A program made the position numbers and the translations under genes. Shown piece after piece: positions 1-5,962 of a DNA stretch of 6,237 bases. Under the pieces are notes generated by a model. That model made no database searches. It saw nothing but the letters and a program-made list of their open reading frames with translations, and was not told the origin of the DNA. Position 1 is the first letter of the stretch, and each line of letters starts with the position of its first letter. Source of the stretch: an uncultured Rhodobacterales bacterium (GTDB taxonomy: Bacteria; Pseudomonadota; Alphaproteobacteria; Rhodobacterales; Rhodobacteraceae); contig CALCGO010000122.1 of assembly GCA_937901055.1 (NCBI GenBank), positions 1-6,237 on the forward strand. Direction: 5' to 3'.

Positions 1-2
1 TT

Positions 3-740
3 TTATCCGAAATTGTCGGGGCGGCTGCATGGCCCGGTCAGCGGCATCCGAATATGGAATCTATCTATGAATACGGCTCGCGCGCAGGGTTTTGGCGTTT
101 GCACCGGATGTTTACGGGCCGCGGTATTCCAGTGACTGTGTTTGGCGTTGCCATGGCACTGGAACGCAACCCGGATGTTGTCGCTGCCATGAACGAGGCC
201 GGATGGGAGATTGCCAGTCACGGCTATAAATGGATTGATTACAAAGATGTACCGGCCGAAGTTGAGCGCGAACATATCGCGGAAGCTATCCGTATTCATA
301 TTGAAGTTACGGGGCAAAAGCCAGTCGGTATGTATCAGGGGCGGTCTTCCGAAAACACGCACAATCTGACGATGGAGGCTGGGTTTGGCTATTCCGCTGA
401 CTCTTACGCTGATGATATTCCTTATTATATAGATGGCCCAGATGGGCCGTTCTTAATGGTTCCTTATACGTTGGACGCAAACGACATGCGGTTTGCTTCG
501 CCGCAAGGGTTTAACTCAGGCGACCAGTTTTTCAGTTATCTAAAAGACAGTTTTGATGTGCTTTATGACGAGGGCGGACGGATGATGTCGATCGGTTTGC
601 ATTGCCGTCTGGTTGGCCGCCCCGGTCGCGCTGCGTCTTTGGCGCGGTTCCTCGATTATGTGCAGGGGCATAAAGATGTGTGGCTAACGACGCGTGAGGA
701 TATTGCGAAACACTGGCGTGCAGAGCACCCTCCGGTTTAG
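3..740 (+). CDS. puuE: Allantoinase, PuuE type (5' end outside window)
   Basis: This is the C-terminal 245 residues of a PuuE allantoinase, which hydrolyses allantoin to allantoate in the cytoplasm. PuuE enzymes belong to the polysaccharide-deacetylase (NodB-like) fold and are unrelated to the amidohydrolase AllB. The frame is open from base 3, and family-like residues (GAAAWPGQRHPNMES) precede the ATG at 54, so that ATG is internal and roughly 50-60 N-terminal residues lie upstream of the window. Family features seen are NMESIYEYGSR (bases 51-83), the NodB-like SHGYKWIDY stretch (bases 216-242), DSYADDIPYY, VPYTLDANDMRF, and the C-terminal GLHCRLVGRPGR (bases 594-629). The segment usually reading like GWYTGRTSPNTR is GMYQGRSSENTH here, a mild divergence; that consensus is from memory. 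It ends at a TAG and is followed 96 bases later by the bicupin gene of the same pathway. The family call is very secure. Confidence 0.93.
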   Translation, partial: LSEIVGAAAWPGQRHPNMESIYEYGSRAGFWRLHRMFTGRGIPVTVFGVAMALERNPDVVAAMNEAGWEIASHGYKWIDYKDVPAEVEREHIAEAIRIHIEVTGQKPVGMYQGRSSENTHNLTMEAGFGYSADSYADDIPYYIDGPDGPFLMVPYTLDANDMRFASPQGFNSGDQFFSYLKDSFDVLYDEGGRMMSIGLHCRLVGRPGRAASLARFLDYVQGHKDVWLTTREDIAKHWRAEHPPV

Positions 741-747
741 CCTGTTT

Positions 748-777
748 TTGAGAAACTGTTTCAATGCAAACAATAAG
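748..777 (+). promoter_or_regulatory. Possible promoter with inverted repeat upstream of the bicupin gene
   Basis: A -35-like TTGAGA (748-753) lies 18 bases before a -10-like AATAAG (772-777), giving a leader of about 50 bases before the GTG at 837. A perfect 5-1-5 inverted repeat, GAAACtGTTTC (752-762), overlaps the end of the -35 box and the spacer, where a repressor could act. An overlapping GTTT-N6-AAAC repeat spans 758-771. The fit to sigma-70 consensus is moderate and the repeat is short. This could equally be chance, with the gene transcribed by readthrough from puuE. Confidence 0.25.
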
Positions 778-825
778 GGTCAACGGGTTGGTTTCATTGT
801 AAGATTATTCAACTCAATTACTGAT

Positions 826-830
826 GGTGA
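826..830 (+). promoter_or_regulatory. Ribosome binding site for the GTG-started bicupin gene
   Basis: GGTGA sits 6 bases before the GTG at 837. The nearby ATGs at 824 and 844 are in other frames, so this site supports GTG as the real start codon. Confidence 0.55.
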
Positions 831-836
831 TCGCAC

Positions 837-1661
837 GTGACTAATGACAAATATTTCGCGCCCGAAGGCGGGCTTCCCTCGCAAAACGATATGTTGACGG
901 GGCAGGCGATTTTTACGGATGCTTATGCGGTTATTCCCAAAGGTGTGATGACCGATATCGTCACCAGTAATTTACCGTTTTGGGAGAAGACCCGCGCATG
1001 GATTATCGCGCGACCTATGTCCGGTTTTGCCGAGACTTTCGCGCAATATATCGTTGAAGTTTCACCGGGGGGTGGCAGCGACCAGCCTGAACCGGATGCT
1101 GATGCAGAGGCGGTATTGTTTGTCGTCTCAGGTACGATTGATCTGGCTCTGGATGGCACGACCCACAACATGGAGGAGGGTGGCTACGCGTTCATCCCTC
1201 CGCAGGCGGAATGGAGTGTAAAAAACACGTCAGGCGCCGCTGCAACTTTTCATTGGATTCGAAAGTCTTACGAAGCTGTTGATGGAATTGATGACCCCGA
1301 AGCCTTCGTGACCAACGACAAAAACGAAACACCAGTTGCTATGCCCGATACAAATGGAGCGTGGGCAACCACACGATTTGCCGACCCCGACGATATGCGC
1401 CACGATATGCACGTCAACATTGTTACGTTCAAGCCGGGCGGGATAATTCCGTTTATGGAAACCCACGTGATGGAACACGGGCTTTACGTTTTGCAGGGCA
1501 AGGCGGCTTACAAGCTGAACAATGACTGGGTTGAAGTTGAAGCCGGCGATTTCATGTGGTTGCGTGCGTTTTGCCCGCAGGCATGTTATGCAGCAGGCAC
1601 GGAGGATTTCCGGTATCTGCTGTATAAAGACGTGAACCGCCATCCGAAGTTGAAACTATGA
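837..1661 (+). CDS. allE: (S)-ureidoglycine aminohydrolase, bicupin (UGHY/YlbA family)
   Basis: This 274-residue bicupin releases ammonia from (S)-ureidoglycine to give (S)-ureidoglycolate. Members are often labelled bifunctional allantoicase/ureidoglycine aminohydrolase, but the aminohydrolase activity is the one established for the family. Cupin 1 covers about residues 65-145 and cupin 2 about 190-265. The second cupin carries E208, H210, H214 and Q248. This matches the E-x-H-x3-H...Q manganese set of plant UGHY with the same spacing, so the metal site looks intact; the first cupin lacks it, as expected. The start is GTG with a GGTGA ribosome site. The stop overlaps the allA start (ATGA, 1658-1661), indicating translational coupling and consecutive pathway steps: this enzyme's product is the AllA substrate. 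Length is normal for the bacterial family. No broken codon or frameshift is visible. Confidence 0.92.
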   Translation: MTNDKYFAPEGGLPSQNDMLTGQAIFTDAYAVIPKGVMTDIVTSNLPFWEKTRAWIIARPMSGFAETFAQYIVEVSPGGGSDQPEPDADAEAVLFVVSGTIDLALDGTTHNMEEGGYAFIPPQAEWSVKNTSGAAATFHWIRKSYEAVDGIDDPEAFVTNDKNETPVAMPDTNGAWATTRFADPDDMRHDMHVNIVTFKPGGIIPFMETHVMEHGLYVLQGKAAYKLNNDWVEVEAGDFMWLRAFCPQACYAAGTEDFRYLLYKDVNRHPKLKL

Positions 1662-2125
1662 TTACAGTAGAGCCATTAACGCCTCAGGCCTTCGCGCCTT
1701 TCGGAACAGTCATCGAGACAGATCCATCCACTGCGATCGAGATTAACTCCGGCTATACAACTCGGTTTCATGCATTAGCCGAGGCTGCTGTTGGTGATGG
1801 ACAAGCGATCATCTCGATCTTTCGTGGCCGCCCACGCGAATTGAGCATCGCAATGCTGGAGCGCCACCCGCTTGGCTCGCAGGCGTTTGTTCCGCTTGGC
1901 GGGCAACCGTGGTTGGCCGTCGTGGCGGAGAGTCCGGATTTGGCGAGCTGCCGAGCATTTCATTGCCAAGGCAATCAAGGGCTGCAATACGATATCAACG
2001 TCTGGCATCATCCACTGTTGGTATTGGGCAACCCACAGGATTTCCTGATCGTTGATCGGGCAGGAGAAGGTGACAATCTGGAGGAAGTGTTTTTCGACTC
2101 CCCCCGAGCGTTGGCATTTAGCTAG
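1658..2125 (+). CDS. allA: Ureidoglycolate lyase
   Basis: This 155-residue protein is an AllA-type ureidoglycolate lyase, which splits (S)-ureidoglycolate into glyoxylate and urea in the cytoplasm. It is at the short end of the usual range (about 155-175 residues) but looks complete. Recognisable segments are FAPFGTVIE (12-20), INSGYTTRFHALAEA (29-43), FRGRPRELSIAMLERHPLGS (55-74), QAFVPLGG (75-82) and the conserved WHHPLL (116-121) with Y111 before it. DFLIVDR (128-134) closes the core. The ATG overlaps the stop of the bicupin gene by 4 bases and there is no strong ribosome site of its own, so coupled translation is likely. The last 8 bases overlap the tail of the convergent aminotransferase gene. 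Older annotations of this family say ureidoglycolate hydrolase; lyase is the current understanding. Confidence 0.93.
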   Translation: MITVEPLTPQAFAPFGTVIETDPSTAIEINSGYTTRFHALAEAAVGDGQAIISIFRGRPRELSIAMLERHPLGSQAFVPLGGQPWLAVVAESPDLASCRAFHCQGNQGLQYDINVWHHPLLVLGNPQDFLIVDRAGEGDNLEEVFFDSPRALAFS

Positions 2126-3302
2126 ACAGCACGCGTCCGGCGGCTTCGATCGCCCCCTCGCCATGCGGTATCTGGAGTGCATTTAGGCCCGCTTCGATGG
2201 TTGATAGCGCGCCTAGCAACATCACAGGGTTCATGTGACCCATGTGCCCAATGCGGAAAATCTGGTTGGATTCATAGTTGCCGAAACCGATGCCGACGCC
2301 CAGAACCAATCCAGCGGTATCCTGACACCAATGGTGCAGCGGTGTTAGATCGACAGTATCGGAAACCACCGTCGTGACCGCGCTCGACCTATCCGCGAGT
2401 TTGTTGACGTTGCAGCGAATGGCGCCAGCCTCGGCCCATCTATCGACGGCAGCCCACACAGCTTGCGCCTGTTTTGTGTGGCGTGCCCAGACGTTTTCCA
2501 GCCCTTCTTCATCAACGAGCATTTTTAGGGCCTCAGCCAGTCCGAACAAATGGTGCGTTGGAGGCGTGCCGTTGAAACGTAAATAAAATATGTCGGGATT
2601 TGTCCTTGGTGTCCAGTTCCAATACGGTGAGCTTTTTTGTATATTTTCAGATACCTGCGCCGCTTTTGCGTTGTGGAAGGTAAAAGCTACACCGGGGGGG
2701 ACCATCAATCCTTTTTGACAACCAGCAACCATGACATCGACGCCCCAAGCGTCCATTTCGAACGGTTCGCAGCCAAGTGAGGCGATGCAGTCCACCATCA
2801 ACAACGCATGGTGCCCCGCTTCGTCGATCGCTTTTCGCAGGGCGGCAATGTCATTGGTAATAGACGAGGACGTATCCGTGTGCGTCGCAAGCACCGCCTT
2901 AATTTCACCCGTATCGCCGCGAAGAATCTCCGCCACTTTGGCTGCATCAAAGCTGCCGGTGGTTCCGAAATTGATCAGTTCCACGTCGATCCCCATATTG
3001 TTCGCGACATTCGCCCAACCGTTCCCGAAAACGCCCGTGGCGAGGCACAAAACTTTATCGCCGGCTTGAAGGACGTTATGCAACGCCGCTTCCCAGACGC
3101 CGTGGCCGTTGCTGATGTAGATGGTCGGGTCGCCTGTGGTGCGGGCAATTTTGCGTAAACTATCCAGAATACTATCGGTGGTATCTATCAGATCACCCTC
3201 GTAGATATTGGGCGCGGCGCGGTGCATGGCGTTCAGCACGCGATCAGGTATGACAGAGGGGCCGGGGGTCATGAAAAGGTCGCGACCTTGGGAAAGACTC
3301 AT
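2118..3302 (-). CDS. Class V PLP aminotransferase, glyoxylate-using (possible ureidoglycine/alanine/serine:glyoxylate)
   Basis: This is a complete 394-residue fold-type I aminotransferase of class V. The start MSLSQGRDLFMTPGPSVIP is typical of the alanine/serine-glyoxylate group. Visible active-site elements are G66-H67-G68 for cofactor phosphate, D171 in LMVDCIASLG facing the pyridine nitrogen, K197 in GCQKGLM as the PLP Schiff-base lysine, the TPPTHHLFGL segment (246-255), and R350 in FRIGHMG for the substrate carboxylate. Such enzymes move an amino group onto glyoxylate to make glycine. The donor (alanine, serine or (S)-ureidoglycine) cannot be read from these motifs. Lying tail-to-tail with a ureide operon that makes glyoxylate and uses ureidoglycine favours a PucG/UGXT-like role or a glyoxylate-disposal role, but this is inference. 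The start at 3302 is chosen because an AAGGA lies 8 bases upstream and because the family begins there; an open 40-codon extension to 3422 has no homology character. Confidence 0.9.
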   Translation of the reverse strand: MSLSQGRDLFMTPGPSVIPDRVLNAMHRAAPNIYEGDLIDTTDSILDSLRKIARTTGDPTIYISNGHGVWEAALHNVLQAGDKVLCLATGVFGNGWANVANNMGIDVELINFGTTGSFDAAKVAEILRGDTGEIKAVLATHTDTSSSITNDIAALRKAIDEAGHHALLMVDCIASLGCEPFEMDAWGVDVMVAGCQKGLMVPPGVAFTFHNAKAAQVSENIQKSSPYWNWTPRTNPDIFYLRFNGTPPTHHLFGLAEALKMLVDEEGLENVWARHTKQAQAVWAAVDRWAEAGAIRCNVNKLADRSSAVTTVVSDTVDLTPLHHWCQDTAGLVLGVGIGFGNYESNQIFRIGHMGHMNPVMLLGALSTIEAGLNALQIPHGEGAIEAAGRVLSS

Positions 3303-3310
3303 TGCGGGTA

Positions 3311-3315
3311 TCCTT
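3311..3315 (-). promoter_or_regulatory. Ribosome binding site of the aminotransferase gene
   Basis: On the minus strand AAGGA is followed by 8 bases and then the ATG at 3302. It decides the start in favour of the 394-residue protein over the longer open frame. Confidence 0.65.
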
Positions 3316-3336
3316 AATAAATTCACGGCAAGAATA

Positions 3337-3365
3337 ACCAGAGTTTTCGGAATGGAAACTGGCAA
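3337..3365 (-). promoter_or_regulatory. Possible aminotransferase promoter with inverted repeat
   Basis: On the minus strand TTGCCA (3365-3360) matches a -35 box at five of six bases. A weak -10 (TCTGGT, 3342-3337) lies 17 bases further on, which would give a leader of about 30 bases. The spacer is almost filled by an imperfect 19-base inverted repeat at 3342-3360, with arms AGTTTTC and GGAAACT pairing at 6 of 7 positions, a plausible regulator site. The weak -10 keeps confidence low. Confidence 0.22.
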
Positions 3366-3400
3366 AGTAAAGAAAATCCGCATATTGTACGAACGTCCTA

Positions 3401-3429
3401 TTGAGGCGAGGCGCAGCAGCATTTAGTTT
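3401..3429 (+). promoter_or_regulatory. Possible promoter for the ABC exporter
   Basis: TTGAGG (3401-3406), a 17-base spacer and TAGTTT (3424-3429) form a weak sigma-70-like pair about 25 bases before the ribosome site and start. The gene needs its own promoter here because the gene upstream is divergent. The match is only partial (4/6 and 3/6). Confidence 0.22.
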
Positions 3430-3448
3430 GTGACCCAATTGAGTGACC

Positions 3449-3453
3449 GGAGA
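3449..3453 (+). promoter_or_regulatory. Ribosome binding site of the ABC exporter
   Basis: GGAGA is 7 bases upstream of the ATG at 3461. It favours that ATG over an in-frame GTG at 3443, which would lie upstream of this site. The site overlaps a GAATC, which fits the GANTC target of the CcrM methylase of alphaproteobacteria; this overlap may be chance. Confidence 0.6.
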
Positions 3454-3460
3454 ATCCCGT

Positions 3461-5206
3461 ATGCAACCCAACGACAAATCTGCTGACGCTGGCTATCGAC
3501 GGCTTTGGCGAGACTGGCTTTCGGAGCACCGGCGCCTGATCTTTGCGAGTTTTGGGTTGATGGTCATCACAGCAATTGCATCGGCTGCTTATGCAAAAAT
3601 TATTCAGTTGATTATCGCAGCGTACGAAGTCGCCGATATTTCTGTGATTTATTGGGGCCCCGTTGGTATCCTTTTGATCGCGGTGATCAAAGGTATCAGC
3701 ATGTACTTTCAAATGGTTACCAGCAACACCGCACTGTTTCGTTTCGAAGCTAGGTTAAAAAAGGCTATGTATTCCAGCCTAGTCTATTCCGATTTGTCAC
3801 GTCTACAAGGCGAAGCACCCGCAGCGTTGGCCGCGCGGTTTTCGTCGGACAGCGACTTGTTGCGGGCATCCGTGCAATCCTTGATGGTGGCCGTGTCCAG
3901 TGTGATGATAATTATTGCTGCAATCGCGGTGATGCTGTCGATCAATTGGCAGATAACATTGATACTGCTATTAGTATTCTCGTTAGCAATCGCACCTGTA
4001 AGCTCGATCGGTGCAAAAATCCGCGATATTTCAAAGGGAACGCAGGCGCAGCTTTCGGGTATGAATTCCGAGATTGTCGAAGGGCTTTCCAGCATTCGTA
4101 TGGCCCGGACGTACCAGTTGGAAGATCACTTGAACGACGCCGCATCGGGGACTTTCAGCGAAGTCGAACGTCTTCGGGTTATGGATATGAAGTGGAAAGG
4201 TAGACTTTCGCCTTTGACAGAAATTCTAAGTGGGTTGGCAGTGTCTGCACTGTTATTTGCGGTTTCTTGGGGAATAACACGCGGAACAATGACGGTCGCG
4301 GATTTCATGGGATTGCTAACGGGTGTTGGCGTTCTGTCGCAACCGGCACGCGCGCTTGGGTCGACTTTCGCATCCGCTATGCAGGGGCGTGTAGCACTGG
4401 ATCGCATATTTCCGATCCTTGATGCAAAGAATGAAATTTTCGATAAGGACAACGCTCGATCGATTGAGCGCGCCGAAGGGATGGTGCAATTCGAGGGTGT
4501 TGAGTTTGTCTACCCCAATGGGTTTGCGGCGCTGAAAAACCTTACGTTGGATGTTCCCGCCGGATCCAAAGTGGCTCTTGTCGGGCGTTCGGGAGCCGGA
4601 AAGTCTACCGTATTCAATCTCATTCCTCGTCTGTTTGATCCAACCAAAGGCCGGGTGTTGATTGATGGAACTGATATCAGAGACATCAGTATTGAGTCTT
4701 TGCGCCGACAGATCGCAGTGGTTAGTCAGGATGCGGTCTTGCTTACGGGGACTATTGGCGAAAACATCGGTTTCGGGCGCATGAATGCAGGAATCGATGA
4801 TATTCAAAGTGCGGCTACGTCGGCTGCTGCGGACGGTTTCATAAATAGCCTACCGGATGGCTATGACACTAACGTCAGCGCGAATGGCAGCCATTTTTCC
4901 GGTGGGGAAAAGCAACGTCTGTCGATTGCCCGCGCGATCTTGCGCGATGCGCCAATACTGTTGCTGGATGAGCCAACCTCGGCGCTAGATGCCGAATCCG
5001 AAGCGGCCATCAAGGCTGCTCTCGATAAACTGGCCAAGGGACGAACGACATTTATTATCGCGCATCGACTGTCAACTATTCTGGACGCGGATATGATTGT
5101 CGTGATGGACCAAGGTGCCGTCGTTGAAACCGGAACCCATAAAAATTTGTTGGCGAACAAGGGTTTTTACGCCGAACTTTACCGGCTGCAATTCGCACAT
5201 ATTTAG
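3461..5206 (+). CDS. ABC exporter, fused transmembrane and ATPase domains (MsbA/multidrug-like)
   Basis: This complete 581-residue half-transporter should act as a homodimer in the inner membrane. The N-terminal domain (about 25-305) holds roughly six hydrophobic helices, near 26-50, 62-85, 139-160, 163-185, 255-275 and 278-298. The ATPase domain (about 342-575) has Walker A GRSGAGKST (375-383), Q-loop Q423, signature FSGGEKQR (479-486), Walker B ILLLDEP (499-505) with catalytic E504, D-loop SALD (507-510) and switch H535, so all ATP-handling residues are present. The signature reads FSGGE rather than LSGGQ, a tolerated variant. Domain order and length fit the exporter subfamily that includes MsbA and LmrA-like pumps. 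Substrate cannot be told from sequence; lipid, glycolipid or drug are all possible. It is divergent from the aminotransferase, and its tail overlaps by 4 bases a convergent glycosyltransferase gene, so no clear operon partner is present. Confidence 0.9.
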   Translation: MQPNDKSADAGYRRLWRDWLSEHRRLIFASFGLMVITAIASAAYAKIIQLIIAAYEVADISVIYWGPVGILLIAVIKGISMYFQMVTSNTALFRFEARLKKAMYSSLVYSDLSRLQGEAPAALAARFSSDSDLLRASVQSLMVAVSSVMIIIAAIAVMLSINWQITLILLLVFSLAIAPVSSIGAKIRDISKGTQAQLSGMNSEIVEGLSSIRMARTYQLEDHLNDAASGTFSEVERLRVMDMKWKGRLSPLTEILSGLAVSALLFAVSWGITRGTMTVADFMGLLTGVGVLSQPARALGSTFASAMQGRVALDRIFPILDAKNEIFDKDNARSIERAEGMVQFEGVEFVYPNGFAALKNLTLDVPAGSKVALVGRSGAGKSTVFNLIPRLFDPTKGRVLIDGTDIRDISIESLRRQIAVVSQDAVLLTGTIGENIGFGRMNAGIDDIQSAATSAAADGFINSLPDGYDTNVSANGSHFSGGEKQRLSIARAILRDAPILLLDEPTSALDAESEAAIKAALDKLAKGRTTFIIAHRLSTILDADMIVVMDQGAVVETGTHKNLLANKGFYAELYRLQFAHI

Positions 5207-5883
5207 CGGTGATAGGTCGCGGCAAATTTATCGGGGTCAGCGCCTGCAAGGTACCGTGACAACATGCCAAAGTTCAAGAGTGATCGCTTAACCCAGCCGT
5301 CTTTACGATATTTGTCGGCGCTGGTTTCGATGGGCACGGGCAGGGGGCGCATTCTACCGCGTAGTTTTCTTGCTATCGCTACATCTTCCATTAGTGGGAT
5401 ATCCGGGAAACCACCAATGCGGTTGTATAGTCGCTTGCTGATCAACAGCCCTTGATCGCCGTAGGGCAGGCCTAACCACCGGGATCTAAAATTCGCCCAC
5501 CCGGAGACGATTTTGGCGGGCAGTGTAGTTTCGTCAAATCGCAACTTGAAGTAGGCAGCCTGTTCAGGGTTAGACATGTGACGGATCACAGCGTCTTGCC
5601 AGTCACGACCTAAAACGCTGTCGGAATGTAGGAACAACAACCAATCCCCCCGTGCGCGCGATGCAGCGGCAGCCATCTGGCTGCCACGCCCGATCGGTGT
5701 GGGCAGGAAAGCCGCACCGACTTCTTCGGCTATTTGCTGGGTGTCGTCGGTTGATCCACCGTCAGCAAAAAGCACTTCGGCTAAAAGGCCGTCCATGATG
5801 CCTTCCCCTAATGCGCCTAGGCAGCGCTGCAGCTTTGGTGCGGAGTTCAGGGTCGGGATGATGACAGTAATCGGGGCAGGCAT
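5203..5883 (-). CDS. Family 2 glycosyltransferase (TIGR04283-like)
   Basis: This 226-residue soluble GT-A type glycosyltransferase has the family 2 layout. The N-terminal strand ITVIIPTLN (5-13) is followed by the nucleotide-sugar site FADGGSTDDT (39-48), GRGSQMAAAA (65-74), and FLHSDS (84-89) in the DxD position. YGDQGLLISK (141-150) and MEDV (165-168), with E166/D167 as the likely catalytic acid region, complete the core. The short length without membrane helices, together with the GRGxQM and YGDQG motifs, fits the TIGR04283 group, whose members often have no known acceptor. The start at 5883 is chosen because MPAPITVIIPT is the usual N-terminus. A weak GAAAG lies 5 bases upstream, and the longer TTG-started frame to 5949 would invade the leader of the divergent ygfZ gene. 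The 3' end overlaps the exporter by 4 bases. Donor and acceptor are unknown. Confidence 0.87.
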   Translation of the reverse strand: MPAPITVIIPTLNSAPKLQRCLGALGEGIMDGLLAEVLFADGGSTDDTQQIAEEVGAAFLPTPIGRGSQMAAAASRARGDWLLFLHSDSVLGRDWQDAVIRHMSNPEQAAYFKLRFDETTLPAKIVSGWANFRSRWLGLPYGDQGLLISKRLYNRIGGFPDIPLMEDVAIARKLRGRMRPLPVPIETSADKYRKDGWVKRSLLNFGMLSRYLAGADPDKFAATYHR

Positions 5884-5934
5884 TATAGCTTTCGGAATTT
5901 CGCATTTACGGGTGTGAAACGTGTGTCCGATGCC

Positions 5935-5942
5935 TATATATA
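5935..5942. promoter_or_regulatory. AT-rich -10-like element in the divergent intergenic region
   Basis: TATATATA stands out in the 79-base gap (5884-5962) between the divergent glycosyltransferase and ygfZ genes and could be a -10 box. No good -35 partner is seen at 16-18 bases on either strand, so direction is uncertain. If it serves ygfZ, the leader would be very short. Confidence 0.2.
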
Positions 5943-5950
5943 CCCTCAAA

Positions 5951-5955
5951 GGGGA
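5951..5955 (+). promoter_or_regulatory. Ribosome binding site of the ygfZ-like gene
   Basis: GGGGA, preceded by AAA, lies 7 bases before the ATG at 5963 and supports that start. Confidence 0.6.
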
Positions 5956-5962
5956 TAATAAT

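Noticed and set aside
435..448. Inverted repeat GGCCCA-GA-TGGGCC inside puuE
   Set aside because: It is explained by the coding repeat DGPDGP; synonymous glycine-proline codons create the symmetry.
741..836. Rho-independent terminator after puuE
   Set aside because: The only inverted repeat is AT-rich with 5-base arms and a 1-base loop, and no T-run follows, so it cannot be a standard terminator.
1230..1643. 137-codon open frame antisense to the bicupin gene
   Set aside because: It is opposite conserved cupin 2 codons and shows no recognisable domain.
3303..3422. Forty-codon N-terminal extension of the aminotransferase
   Set aside because: The family starts at MSLSQGR with an AAGGA site 8 bases upstream. 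The extension crosses the presumed promoter and lacks family character; it is just an open stretch.
3443..3460. GTG start for the ABC exporter, six codons upstream
   Set aside because: The GGAGA ribosome site lies between this GTG and the ATG at 3461 and is correctly spaced for the ATG only.
4316..4807. 163-codon open frame antisense to the ABC exporter
   Set aside because: It lies opposite a well-supported ATPase domain, has low-complexity unfamiliar protein sequence and no ribosome site; it is a shadow frame.
5884..5949. Longer TTG-started form of the glycosyltransferase
   Set aside because: It would take up most of the divergent intergenic region, and the family begins at the MPAPITVIIPT segment.
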